Shown here piece by piece: positions 50,968-59,463 of a stretch of DNA of 64,000 bases. This DNA comes from VXMO01 sp034422835 (lineage in GTDB: Bacteria > Chloroflexota > Dehalococcoidia > UBA6926). The stretch spans positions 31,747 to 95,746 of the forward strand of contig DAOUJJ010000001.1 in the NCBI GenBank assembly GCA_034422835.1. The letters run 5' to 3'. A program made the translations under genes and the position numbers. Numbering within the stretch: position 1 is the first letter of the stretch; each line of letters begins with the position of its first letter. Below the pieces are notes generated by a model that was given only the letters and a program-made list of their open reading frames with translations, did no database searches and was not told the DNA's origin.

Positions 50968-51836
50968 GCGCGAAAAGCTCCCACTCTCCTTAAGAACTCC
51001 TCCGCATTGTGCTGCAGCACGCGTTTCATTTCTTCTGACGTCAGCCCCGCCTTATCGAGGTACTGAATCACCCGCTCTTGCCGCATCAGCGGGTAGTCCG
51101 TTCCGAAGAGCACCCGATCAAGGCCGATGGAGTTGATGAGGGCGCGAACCGTGGCGGGATCATACAGATAGGGCATCGCTGCCGTGTCCACGTACACGTC
51201 CGCAAACACATCCTCAGACGCGCGGAGATTCGCATAGAAAGGCAAACCACCTCCGGCGTGCGCAAGGATGATAGGGATGCCCTTGAGTCGCTCCAATAAT
51301 CTGTACACGCGCTCGGGCGTCGCCGTCCCCTTGCCCGGATACATCCGACCGACAGGTTCGGATGTATGCATCAGCATGCCCATTCCGTGTCCGCGAACGT
51401 GGTCCCCGAACGCCTCAATGTCCTGGGCCTGCATCTCAAGCAGCCCCTGCGTATCCGGCCGAAGCTCACCCAAACCCCGGACGCCCGCTGAGGCCAGGCG
51501 GTCGATTTCTGTTAATGCTTCCGAAAGCGAATCGCGTGGCGCAACGGTACCGAATCCCGCCAATCGGCTCGGATACAGCCGCACAGCCTCGATGATCGCG
51601 TTGTTCCCCTCACGGCACAGCGCGTTCGTGCTCCATCCGAATGCGCAGGCGATCGACCGTGAGATACCCGCCAGGTCCATCGCGTTGATCAACTGCTCCG
51701 TCACGATGATCTGCGCGTCCGGCGTCTGGTACATCTCATGGAAAGCAGCATCCTGCGGGAAGTAGCGGAATCGGTTTTCCGCCACGTCCGGGTGAAAAAT
51801 CTGAACGTGCGCGTCAACGCGGCCTATAGTGCTCAT
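50964..51836 (-). CDS. Amidohydrolase-2 family protein (PF04909-like TIM barrel)
   Basis: 290 residues. GRVDAHVQIFHPDVAEN is the N-terminal metal strand, but the usual HxH is HxQ here. Later marks are MLMHTSEPVGRMYPGKG, ILAHAGGGLPFY and the LFGTDYPLMRQERV aspartate, all of the PF04909 hydrolase/decarboxylase family. The role, hydrolase or decarboxylase, is unclear. It is translationally coupled to thpR. A plus-strand DUF362 gene begins 55 nt away on the divergent side. Confidence 0.75.
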   Translation of the reverse strand: MSTIGRVDAHVQIFHPDVAENRFRYFPQDAAFHEMYQTPDAQIIVTEQLINAMDLAGISRSIACAFGWSTNALCREGNNAIIEAVRLYPSRLAGFGTVAPRDSLSEALTEIDRLASAGVRGLGELRPDTQGLLEMQAQDIEAFGDHVRGHGMGMLMHTSEPVGRMYPGKGTATPERVYRLLERLKGIPIILAHAGGGLPFYANLRASEDVFADVYVDTAAMPYLYDPATVRALINSIGLDRVLFGTDYPLMRQERVIQYLDKAGLTSEEMKRVLQHNAEEFLRRVGAFRA

Positions 51837-51890
51837 CGGCTAAAGTATAGAGAAAGGAACGGAGTATTCCCCAATCCCTATAGAGAAACA

Positions 51891-53009
51891 ATGACGCAGA
51901 CAGTTCTGGACAACACGGCCGCAGATTCTGCGCCGCCCTCCCGCTCTCGCGTGGCCGTCGTCTACACGACCCCTGAAACGGTTTTGGACGATATCGGCCG
52001 CTTGATGCGCCTTGCCGGCTATCAGGAGACGCTTGATGCCACCGCTGCCACGCTCCTGAAGATCAACATCTCCTGGCAGCTCTGGTATCCGGCCTGCTCC
52101 ACCACGCCATGGCAGTTGGACGGCGTGATCAAAACGCTCAAGGAAGATGGATACCAGGACATCATCGCCGCGCATAACGGCACGGTCGTCGTTGACGCAA
52201 AGGTTGGCGAGGTCAACAACAAGCATCTGCCCGTCATCGAGAAGTACGGCATTCCGAACACACACCTTGAGGACGTGGAATGGATGCAGTTCCATCCGAA
52301 AGCGGAGATGCGCGTGCTGGGGGACATCTTTCCCGAGGGTCTGCGTATCCCGGCCCTCTTTCCCGGCAAGAACATCATCCACCTGCCAACCATGAAGACC
52401 CACGTCTTCACCACCATGACCGGCGCGATGAAGAACGCATTCGGCGGCCTTCTGAATCACCGCCGCCATTGGACTCACTCCGTCATCCACGAGACGCTCG
52501 TCGACTTGCTGGCCATCCAGAAAGAGATCCACCCAGGCCTGTTCGCAGTCATGGACGGCACCTTTGTGGGTGATGGGCCCGGCCCGCGCGCCATGCAATG
52601 GCAAACGAAGAATATCCTGCTCGCGTCGGCAGACCAGGTGGCCATTGATGCCGTCTCCGCCAAGCTCATGGGAATCGACCCGATGTCCGTCAAGTTCATT
52701 CGTCTTGCACATGAAGCAGGCTTGGGAACGGGCGACCCGCGAGAGATTGAAATCGTCGGCGAGGACGTGTCCGAGGTGAACTGGCATCTGAAGGCGAGTG
52801 AGGACACGTTTGCCAGTCGTGGCCAGAAGCTCATTTATTGGGGTCCTCTCAAGCGTCTTGAACACCTGCTGCTTCGGACGGTTATCGCGCCCTGGTCCTA
52901 TGTCGCGTCGAATCTTTATTTCAACGGCTATTGGTACAATGCGATTGGTCGGCGTAGGGCCGGGAGAGCGGTGGAAACGCCGTGGGGATCGCTGTTTCGC
53001 TCATACTGA
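51891..53009 (+). CDS. DUF362 domain-containing protein
   Basis: 372 residues from the ATG at 51891. ATLLKINISWQLWYPACSTTPWQLDGVIKTLKEDGYQDI and PGKNIIHLPTMKTHVFTTMTGAMKNAFGGL match the DUF362 (PF04015) pattern with its conserved NxKxxT-type region, followed by DGTFVGDGPGPRAM and DQVAIDAVSAKLMGIDP. No C-terminal ferredoxin domain is seen, unlike many DUF362 proteins. A longer frame to 51738 would overlap the divergent gene. The biochemical role is unknown. Confidence 0.8.
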   Translation: MTQTVLDNTAADSAPPSRSRVAVVYTTPETVLDDIGRLMRLAGYQETLDATAATLLKINISWQLWYPACSTTPWQLDGVIKTLKEDGYQDIIAAHNGTVVVDAKVGEVNNKHLPVIEKYGIPNTHLEDVEWMQFHPKAEMRVLGDIFPEGLRIPALFPGKNIIHLPTMKTHVFTTMTGAMKNAFGGLLNHRRHWTHSVIHETLVDLLAIQKEIHPGLFAVMDGTFVGDGPGPRAMQWQTKNILLASADQVAIDAVSAKLMGIDPMSVKFIRLAHEAGLGTGDPREIEIVGEDVSEVNWHLKASEDTFASRGQKLIYWGPLKRLEHLLLRTVIAPWSYVASNLYFNGYWYNAIGRRRAGRAVETPWGSLFRSY

Positions 53010-53076
53010 CGGCGCTGCGGGCATTGCCGCGCGTGTATCATGAAACAAGGATAAGTTGGTCGCCCGGGAGGGCAGG

Positions 53077-53922
53077 ATGGCCGAAGAACGAGCAAACAAC
53101 GAAGCTCCGACCATTGAGGCCGAAGACAAGGCGCATATTGCCGAGGAACGCCTTGAGCATGAGGCGTCCGCGCTTGAGGATGAGAACGGCACTCTGGAGC
53201 TCGTCGAGTCCGGCCATGATGACCGCGTCTGGCAGCGTGTTCTCCACGCTGCGCTCGCCGTGCCCGGCGTTAAGGTCGATCGTGAGGATTTCCTGTCGTC
53301 TACTCTGAAGTCGATTGCCGATGAGGATCAGATTGCGAAGGCCGTCGAGTCCCGGCCGGCGCTTGCAGGCATTGAAATCAGCAAAATTGACGGGCGGGCG
53401 AATGTCCTGATCAGGAAGCACGTTGCCCGCGCGTCCGGCATCTCATTCGCAACCGGCATCCCAGGTGGATTTGCCATGATGGGCACGATTCCGCCGGACC
53501 TCGCCCAGTATTTCTTTCATATGACCGTCATGGCGCAGGAGTTGGCCTATCTCTATGGGTGGCCGGACCTTCTGCACGAGGGCGAGTTGGATGAGATCGC
53601 CCAGGCTGACATTACGATGTTCATCGGCGCGATGATGGGTGTCGGCGCGGCCAAGCACGGCCTCCAGCAGCTCTCCGCCCGCGCCGTGGAGCATCATGCC
53701 TCATTGATGCTGACCAAGCGTGTTGGCCGCTACATCGGTGTGAAGATCACAAAGGACACGTTCACGCGCGGATTCGCCAAGGCCATCCCGCTTCTGGGAG
53801 GATTCATCGGCGCCGGTATGACGGCGTCCACCATGCTTCCGATGGCCCGCCGACTCAGGCAGGACCTCGCCCAGCTTGACTATGCCTTGGCCGAAGCGCC
53901 GATCGAGGGCCACGAGGGCTAG
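53077..53922 (+). CDS. EcsC-like protein with acidic N-terminal helix
   Basis: 281 residues. Residues 1-50 are highly charged and probably helical (AEERANNEAPTIEAEDKAHIAEERLEHEA). From about residue 90 the sequence resembles the EcsC family: RKHVARASGISFATGIPGGFAMMGTIPPDLAQYFFHMTVMAQELAYLYGWPDL and a hydrophobic GGFIGAGMTAS near the end. EcsC homologs are linked to membrane or secretion processes, but no activity is known. GGGAGGGC lies just upstream of the ATG at 53077. Confidence 0.7.
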   Translation: MAEERANNEAPTIEAEDKAHIAEERLEHEASALEDENGTLELVESGHDDRVWQRVLHAALAVPGVKVDREDFLSSTLKSIADEDQIAKAVESRPALAGIEISKIDGRANVLIRKHVARASGISFATGIPGGFAMMGTIPPDLAQYFFHMTVMAQELAYLYGWPDLLHEGELDEIAQADITMFIGAMMGVGAAKHGLQQLSARAVEHHASLMLTKRVGRYIGVKITKDTFTRGFAKAIPLLGGFIGAGMTASTMLPMARRLRQDLAQLDYALAEAPIEGHEG

Positions 53923-53958
53923 GCAAACGTCGGCTTGGCGCCTGGCAAGTGACCGAAG

Positions 53959-54906
53959 CTATTCCTTATCGCCGCGCTCCCTGCGGATCGCCCTAAAATC
54001 CTCCCGACGCCACCGGTACGGGGAGTGGACGATTGTTCCGGGTTTCGTGACGCTTTTCAACAGGTCAAGCGCGTCTTCCACAATCGTGCGCTGTTGGTCC
54101 ACATTGCCCGGCTGCCCGAACGGCTGCCCGTAGGGGTGTTTCACATAGAGTGAGCGTGGCGGCTTGACCCGCATGGGCTGTTGCAAACCCTGGTTCACCA
54201 CCACCGTCGAAATCCCGTGCTCCTCGAGCACCCGCGCGATCAGCCCCCCGGACTGATTGCATATCGGTCAAGTCGTCCCAACCAACGCCGCGTCAACGTC
54301 TTCCTCCAGCAGCATCCGTGCCGCCTCCGGCGCTGTCTCCTCCATCAGGCGGGGGATATTGTCGCCGACAATGTACCCCATGAAGCCGAAAGCACTCGCG
54401 GCGAGTGACCCAATCCGGTTCTCATCCTCCATCTCTCGCAGTCGTTCGATTGGAAAGATGACGTTGATGTCCTTCTCCGCATTGGACTTGTCATAGTGCT
54501 CATGGAAGATTGCCAACTCAGACACCGGCGTAGTGGACGGAATCACACGGTAAGACGGGTCGTCATCGATGAACGGCTCCTGCGCGTCTCGTACATAGCT
54601 CCCGCCCGTAGTTAGCAGCGCAACCCGCGCCTCTGAGAGCGGCTTCTCAAACGCCGTCCACGGTGAAGAATCAAAAGAGATGGCGTTGGGATTCACCCGG
54701 GAAACAAGGTCGCGTTCCCACTCACTCAGGTATGCGTCTACCCGCGACCAATCGCCGTCCTCATGAGAGAGCAGGGCGGCCTCATACAGCCCGCTGAAGA
54801 AGCGGGTCGCCTCCTCCTCCGGCAAACGCTCCACCCGCAGCTTCGAGAACGCCATATTCTCGATTGACGGCGGCAGCCGCGCCAGGTCACGCAGTTCAAT
54901 GGGCAT
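53959..54906 (-). CDS. Predicted selenoprotein, GrdB-like (glycine/sarcosine/betaine reductase selenoprotein B family)
   Basis: 315 residues if the in-frame TGA at 54270-54268 is read as selenocysteine. The first 212 residues run in one frame (ARVALLTTGGSYVRDAQEPF, YRVIPSTTPVSELAIFHEHYDKSNAEKDINVIFPIERL, AFGFMGYIVGD), then VGTT-Sec213-PIC216-NQSGG, then LIARVLEEHGIST and on to a normal stop. Homology to the family continues unbroken across the TGA, and the UxxC pair sits where homologs have UxxC or CxxC, the redox site. A 19-nt hairpin 10 nt after the TGA fits bacterial SECIS rules. It lies downstream of an unknown gene and a molybdopterin hydroxylase. It may reduce a C-N, C-S or peroxide bond; the substrate is unknown. 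If the host lacks Sec machinery, it would be a truncated gene. Confidence 0.85.
54239..54257 (-). promoter_or_regulatory. Bacterial SECIS-like hairpin
   Basis: On the minus strand ATCAGTCC and GGCTGAT (one G-U pair) fold around a G-rich loop. The loop starts 18 nt after the UGA and begins with G, which satisfies the published bacterial SECIS pattern of a loop 16-37 nt downstream with G in the first two loop bases. It is within the coding sequence, as required for SelB. Confidence 0.65.
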
Positions 54907-54941
54907 AGGGAATCCTCTTTACGTCTCCGTCCGGAGGATGG

Positions 54942-55373
54942 TCAGACGGGACGCCAATACTCGTAGGTGAGGGAGAGTTCCTTCAGGTACGCCTCTTCGT
55001 CGTCACAGTCCCATTGGCGGACTTCTCGAGCCAGCTCGCACAACGCCGCGCTGGGCCGCCGGTTGTGGCTGTTGACGACGATGACACTCAGCAGAGGACG
55101 TCCTGCCTCCGCCTCGCTCTCCGCCACGCGCACGAGCAGGGGATCACACGTCGTGCCCTCAATGTCGGGCACGTTAAGCTGCGCCGCAAACTGCGCGTGG
55201 CTCATCCGCTGGCCGCTGCGCGCCGCCGGAATCAGAACCTGCCGCGCTCGCTCGACCAACTCCGCGCTCAACTCAACGTCCGCAGCCCTTGCCTCGAGCT
55301 CGCGCTGCTTCTCGATAGCCTGGACAATCAGTGATGGGTCCGGCTCGAAGGTCACGTTTAGCTGCCCTCTCAC
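54942..55373 (-). CDS. Unknown protein between the selenoprotein and molybdopterin hydroxylase genes
   Basis: 143 residues, no family recognised. A predicted amphipathic helix (SLIVQAIEKQRELEARAADVELSAELVERARQVL) is followed by SHAQFAAQLNVPDIEGTTCDPLLVRVAE, LLSVIVVNSHNRRPS and a C-terminal REVRQWDCDDEEAYLKELSLTYEYWRP. Two cysteines are present (GTTCD and QWDCDD). The start is probably the GTG at 55373, 12 nt after the hydroxylase stop, which indicates co-transcription. It may be a partner of one of its neighbours. Confidence 0.6.
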   Translation of the reverse strand: MRGQLNVTFEPDPSLIVQAIEKQRELEARAADVELSAELVERARQVLIPAARSGQRMSHAQFAAQLNVPDIEGTTCDPLLVRVAESEAEAGRPLLSVIVVNSHNRRPSAALCELAREVRQWDCDDEEAYLKELSLTYEYWRPV

Positions 55374-55385
55374 TCTGCCTGTGGC

Positions 55386-57632
55386 TTATTCCCGGAGCGC
55401 CCCATACACCTTTTCTGCCGTGATGGGAATACTCTCAATCCGCGCTCCAACGGCATCCGCCACGGCATTGGCGATGGCCGGCGCGGCCATGCTGTTCGCA
55501 TGTTCACCGATGCCTCGCGCCCGGAGCGGACCATGACCGTCATCGGACTCCATCACAACGACGTCGAGGCTTGGGATGTCGCGTGCCGTTGGCAGCTTCA
55601 TGTCCGCGAATGACGGATTCATCACCCGCCCGCTCTCGTCGTAGAACAGCCCCTCCATAAGCGCCGAGCCGATGGACTGTACGATGCCGCCTTCAATCTG
55701 GCTTGTGAATCCCATGGGATTCAGCACGCGGCCGGTCTCATGGACCGCCGTGTATCGCAGCGGCGTCACCTCTGCCGTGTCCGGGTCGACTGAAACGTCC
55801 ACCACGTGAACACCGTAGCCGTTCCATGGGCTGTCGAAGCCCTCCATCTCATCGGTTCGTGCGCCAACGGGCTCGCCGAATCGCCGCGCAATGTCCTCGA
55901 TCGCGATGCGCTCGTCAGCATTTGCGCCGTTGACGACGTGGCCTGACTGAATGGTCAGCCGCTCCTCATCCCAACCCATGAACTCTGACGTGAGACGCTG
56001 CAGCCGTCCCTTCACCTCCTGCATCGCGTTGAACCCCGCCGTGCTGAACATCCGCGCGCCGCGGCTCCCTGCGATGCCCATGTCTCCCGTCTTGCCCTCA
56101 CGCGTCGACCATGTGACGACGTCGATGCGGTCGATCGGGATATCAAGCTCATCGGCGACGATCTGCGCGATGATCGTGCCGGTACCCGTCCCGGGGTCGA
56201 ATACCGGATGATTGATCTCGACGCGGCCATCCTCCATGACCTTGACGGCCACGCTGCCCGTTGCGCCGATCTGTGAGTGGCTGCCAATCGCCACGCCGCG
56301 CCCAACGCCTTCCGGCTTCGGGTTGTAGTAGCCCGCGGCCTCCGCCGCGCGCCTCAGCGCCGCGCCGGCCTGCACGTTCTCCCACTCCTCGCCTGTCGGG
56401 TACTCCTCACCGGGCTCGACAACGTTCTGCAGCCGGAAGTCCATGGGGTCCATGCCAATGGCTTGCGCCAGCACATCCATATGGGACTCCCCGGCGAAGT
56501 GGGCCTGCACGTGACCGGGCGCGCGTGCGTACGTGCATGGAGAGGTGTTCGTGTACACCTGGTGGGAGTCCACCTTCACGTTGGCGATGCGGTACGGCCC
56601 CACGATTTCAACGATGCCCATGATGGCCGGCAGAGGGGCGTACGCCGCATAGCCGCCTCCCGCGAAATGAACTTCGGACTCCCATGCCGTGATCGTGCCG
56701 TCGTTCTTGACGCCCGCCTTTACCCGCATCGTTGCCGGGTGGCGCATGGTCATGTTCTGGAACTCTTCGTCGTACTCAATCGTCCACTTGATTGGCCTGC
56801 CGGTTCGCTGATTGAACTCATAGGCGAGCGCAACGTCTGTGCCGGACGACTTTCCGCCGAACGAGCCGCCAACGTAGTTGAAGTTGAAATTGATGTTGTC
56901 TTCCTCGATGCCCGTCAAACGTGACAGCTCCTGCAGCGCGCCCGTCGGGGTGTCATTCGCGTTCCACACCTGGACGACGCCTTCGTCATCGACGTACACG
57001 AGGCAGGCATGCGGCTCAAGATAGCCTTGGTGGAGCAGGGGAGTTCGGTAGGTGCTCTCGATGACGTGATCCGCGTCTGAGAATCCGGCTTCCACGTCGC
57101 CCTTGGCGAAATGGATGCCCGCATAGCGATTCGGGTGCTCGTCTCGCGGCGGCATCCCCTCGTATGAGCCGGCGTCCGGGTGGAGAACCGGCGCGTCCGC
57201 TGTCATCGCATCCTCCGGCGCGAGAATGGCCGGAAGCTCCTCGTATTCGATGTCAATCAACCCAATAGCCTGCTGCGCGATGTCCTCATCGTCTGCGACG
57301 ACGGCGGCCACCTTGTCGCCGACCAGCATGACCCTGTCCCACGCCAGCAGCGGCATGTCCTTGACCATGGCGCCCGTCAACCTGCCCTTGACATCCTCGC
57401 CGGTCAAAACCAGGTGAACGCCGGGCAGCGCGCCGGCGGCCGATGTGTCTACTGAAACGATGCGCGCATGGGGAAATGGGCTGCGCAGGATCTTCATCCA
57501 CAACATGCCGGGCATCTGCGCGTCAAGCCCGTACACCGCAGACCCCGTTACCTTTTCAGGCCCATCGACGCGTGGGACTGATGTCCCGACAAGCTTTGAG
57601 CCGGTATTCCCCGCGTTTGACGTCACTGTCAT
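55386..57632 (-). CDS. Molybdopterin-binding hydroxylase large subunit (xanthine dehydrogenase/CoxL family)
   Basis: 748 residues, normal for a stand-alone large subunit. GTSVPRVDGPEKVTGSAVYG starts the aldehyde oxidase/xanthine dehydrogenase a/b hammerhead domain. The molybdopterin domain shows YVGGSFGGKSSGTDVALAY, TYARAPGHVQAHF, DPGTGTGTIIAQIVAD and a C-terminal RARGIGEHANSMAAPAIANAVADAVG with the base Glu of this family. No 2Fe-2S or FAD subunit is adjacent, so it is an orphan or pairs with distant subunits. Two downstream genes, an unknown and a selenoprotein, follow closely. The substrate is unknown. Confidence 0.87.
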   Translation of the reverse strand: MTVTSNAGNTGSKLVGTSVPRVDGPEKVTGSAVYGLDAQMPGMLWMKILRSPFPHARIVSVDTSAAGALPGVHLVLTGEDVKGRLTGAMVKDMPLLAWDRVMLVGDKVAAVVADDEDIAQQAIGLIDIEYEELPAILAPEDAMTADAPVLHPDAGSYEGMPPRDEHPNRYAGIHFAKGDVEAGFSDADHVIESTYRTPLLHQGYLEPHACLVYVDDEGVVQVWNANDTPTGALQELSRLTGIEEDNINFNFNYVGGSFGGKSSGTDVALAYEFNQRTGRPIKWTIEYDEEFQNMTMRHPATMRVKAGVKNDGTITAWESEVHFAGGGYAAYAPLPAIMGIVEIVGPYRIANVKVDSHQVYTNTSPCTYARAPGHVQAHFAGESHMDVLAQAIGMDPMDFRLQNVVEPGEEYPTGEEWENVQAGAALRRAAEAAGYYNPKPEGVGRGVAIGSHSQIGATGSVAVKVMEDGRVEINHPVFDPGTGTGTIIAQIVADELDIPIDRIDVVTWSTREGKTGDMGIAGSRGARMFSTAGFNAMQEVKGRLQRLTSEFMGWDEERLTIQSGHVVNGANADERIAIEDIARRFGEPVGARTDEMEGFDSPWNGYGVHVVDVSVDPDTAEVTPLRYTAVHETGRVLNPMGFTSQIEGGIVQSIGSALMEGLFYDESGRVMNPSFADMKLPTARDIPSLDVVVMESDDGHGPLRARGIGEHANSMAAPAIANAVADAVGARIESIPITAEKVYGALRE

Positions 57633-57778
57633 ACCCCCTCGGATAAATCCTGGAACTGTGTTCTGGCATTGTAACGCAGGGTTGCCCGTTCCTGCGCCCG
57701 TAGCACTGCATGTTTGACCGCTGTTACACTCTAGAAAGTTCGCAGTAACTGACTATTTGGGGCAGGGGGAAAACGCTA

Positions 57779-58573
57779 ATGCCGACCGTCCACACCAACG
57801 GAATTGACACAGCTTACACAGACCAGGGGCAGGGTGACGGCCCTCCCGTCGTTCTCATCCACGGCTTTCCCTACAACAAGTCCATGTGGGATGACCAGGT
57901 TGCGGCGCTCTCCGGCAGTCACCGCGTCATCACCTATGATCTGCGCGGCCACGGTGAGTCCGGCTCAACAGAGGGGCCGTACACCATGGAAATGCTGGCG
58001 GATGACCTCCATATCCTGGTCGAAGAGTTGTCTCTCGGTGAGGTCGCCCTTGGCGGTTTCTCCATGGGTGGGTACGTCGCCTTGGCCTTTGCCGCTGCCT
58101 ATCCGGAGCATCTTGACAGCCTGATGCTGCTTGATACGCGCCACCTCCCGGACTCTGAACAGGCCGCAGAGGGGCGTGAGAATCTCGCCAAACAGGTTGA
58201 GGCGGACGGTGTCGGCGGCCTTGCGGAAGCGCTGCCCGCGCGCATGTTGACTGAAGCCACTGTCAACGGCAAGCCGGACGTGGTCGCAAAGGCGTCGGAC
58301 ATGATTCGAGCCGCGTCCCCTGAGGGTGTCGCGGGAGCGGCGCGCGGCATGGCGGTGCGCCGTGACCAGACTGATACGTTGGGCAGCATCCACGTCCCCA
58401 CGCTGATTGTCGTTGGCGATCAGGACGGCATCACTCCGCCTGTGGATGCGCAGACCATGGCGGAGGCCATCTATAACTCAACACTGGTCACAATCGCTGA
58501 TGCCAGCCACCTCTCCAACCTGGACAATCCGGACGAGTTCAACAGGGCATTGGTTGACTTCCTCAGCGCCTGA
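57779..58573 (+). CDS. Alpha/beta hydrolase
   Basis: 264 residues. GDGPPVVLIHGFPYNKSMWDDQV gives the oxyanion strand, the nucleophile elbow is VALGGFSMGGYVALAFA with Ser, the acid Asp lies in LIVVGDQDGITPP, and the catalytic His in IADASHLSNLDNPDEF. It hydrolyses an ester or thioester in the cytoplasm. It is the first of a plus-strand group with two MaoC-type dehydratase genes, plsX and fabG; a role in acyl-thioester metabolism is inferred only from that context. Confidence 0.88.
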   Translation: MPTVHTNGIDTAYTDQGQGDGPPVVLIHGFPYNKSMWDDQVAALSGSHRVITYDLRGHGESGSTEGPYTMEMLADDLHILVEELSLGEVALGGFSMGGYVALAFAAAYPEHLDSLMLLDTRHLPDSEQAAEGRENLAKQVEADGVGGLAEALPARMLTEATVNGKPDVVAKASDMIRAASPEGVAGAARGMAVRRDQTDTLGSIHVPTLIVVGDQDGITPPVDAQTMAEAIYNSTLVTIADASHLSNLDNPDEFNRALVDFLSA

Positions 58574-59000
58574 GCCGCACGCCCGCGTAGGGCTTGAAAC
58601 CGTTCACGCGGGGCAGGAATTCACCCCAACCCCGCTTGATCTCAGCCGTGAGGCTGTCATCAACCTCTTGAACTCCGTTGAGGCCAACCTGCCTCAGGAT
58701 GAAAACGGTGTGGAACTCGTTCCGCCGTCCGTCGTGGCGTCCCTCTCCCTCGGCGTCCTCCTGCAGCACGTCTCACTTCCCCCCGGTTCCCTCCATGCCT
58801 CGCAGGAGATTCGCATTTGGCGTCCGATTCCCGTGGGCACGAGGGCAGTGTGCGAGGCCGTCGTTGCCAACATCGCGAACAGGGCGGGCATGACGCTGGT
58901 TTCATTGGACTTCAATGTTGACAGCCACCCCGACGAATCCGGTGGTGAGCAGCTCGCCACAGGCACCGGCACAGTAATGTTCCCTGCCGGCAGCGAATGA
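58500..59000 (+). CDS. MaoC-like (hot-dog) dehydratase subunit, HadA-like; start uncertain
   Basis: About 166 residues from an ATG at 58500, which overlaps the end of the hydrolase gene. Recognisable hot-dog sequence begins only at VGLETVHAGQEFTPTPLDLS (around 58590) and runs through VPPSVVASLSLGVLLQHVSLPPGSLHASQEIRIWRPIPVGTRAV. It lacks the hydratase-2 catalytic DxNPxH motif, as do the N-terminal, non-catalytic halves of such dimers. No ATG, GTG or TTG lies at the expected place just before the homology, so the true start, or a sequencing frameshift, is unresolved. It is followed after 10 nt by a catalytic MaoC gene. Confidence 0.6.
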   Translation: MPATSPTWTIRTSSTGHWLTSSAPEPHARVGLETVHAGQEFTPTPLDLSREAVINLLNSVEANLPQDENGVELVPPSVVASLSLGVLLQHVSLPPGSLHASQEIRIWRPIPVGTRAVCEAVVANIANRAGMTLVSLDFNVDSHPDESGGEQLATGTGTVMFPAGSE

Positions 59001-59010
59001 GGACGGCCTT

Positions 59011-59418
59011 ATGACGGATAGCGCCACCCCGGTTCTCACGCGAACAGTGACGCAAGAGCGCATCGCCGCCTACGCCGAGGCGTCGGGCGACCATAACCCC
59101 GTTCACCTTGACGCCGAATTCGCAGCGACAACCCGGTTCGGCGGCACGATCGCCCATGGCATGATCCTGCTCGCATACATGTCTGACGCGCTTTTGCAGG
59201 TATACGGCGTGGCGTGGGCCACCAGCGGCAGGATGCGCGGTCGTTTCCGCGCTCCCGCCCGCCCGGGTGACGTTGTTGAGGTATCCGCAGAGGAGCGGTC
59301 ACGCCATCCACGAGACGATGGCACAATAGACGTGCATTGCATCGTAGAATGTTGGAAAGCCGAACCTCGCGAACGCCTTGCGACGGGCGACGCGACACTG
59401 ACTTTGGCGGAACAATAA
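59011..59418 (+). CDS. MaoC-family dehydratase subunit (catalytic, HadB-like)
   Basis: 135 residues. AAYAEASGDHNPVHLDAEFAATTRFGGTIAHGM is the hydratase-2 motif with the catalytic Asp and His. The rest of the hot-dog fold follows, with GRFRAPARPGDVVEVSAEE. Paired with the preceding non-catalytic subunit it would dehydrate (3R)-hydroxyacyl thioesters, a FabZ-like step. It precedes plsX and fabG. Confidence 0.88.
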   Translation: MTDSATPVLTRTVTQERIAAYAEASGDHNPVHLDAEFAATTRFGGTIAHGMILLAYMSDALLQVYGVAWATSGRMRGRFRAPARPGDVVEVSAEERSRHPRDDGTIDVHCIVECWKAEPRERLATGDATLTLAEQ

Positions 59419-59463
59419 GGGTGCCGCCCCCTCTGTGGGCGAGCTTGATCGGAGGATGGAATC

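Noticed and set aside
54268..54906. Annotation of two separate short genes, or a frameshifted pseudogene, at the GrdB-like locus
   Set aside because: There is no frameshift; a single in-frame TGA within a UxxC motif followed by a SECIS-like hairpin fits Sec better than decay.
57633..57778. A promoter for the alpha/beta hydrolase (TTGACC and TACACT)
   Set aside because: The spacing between the two hexamers is only 5 nt, so they cannot form one promoter.
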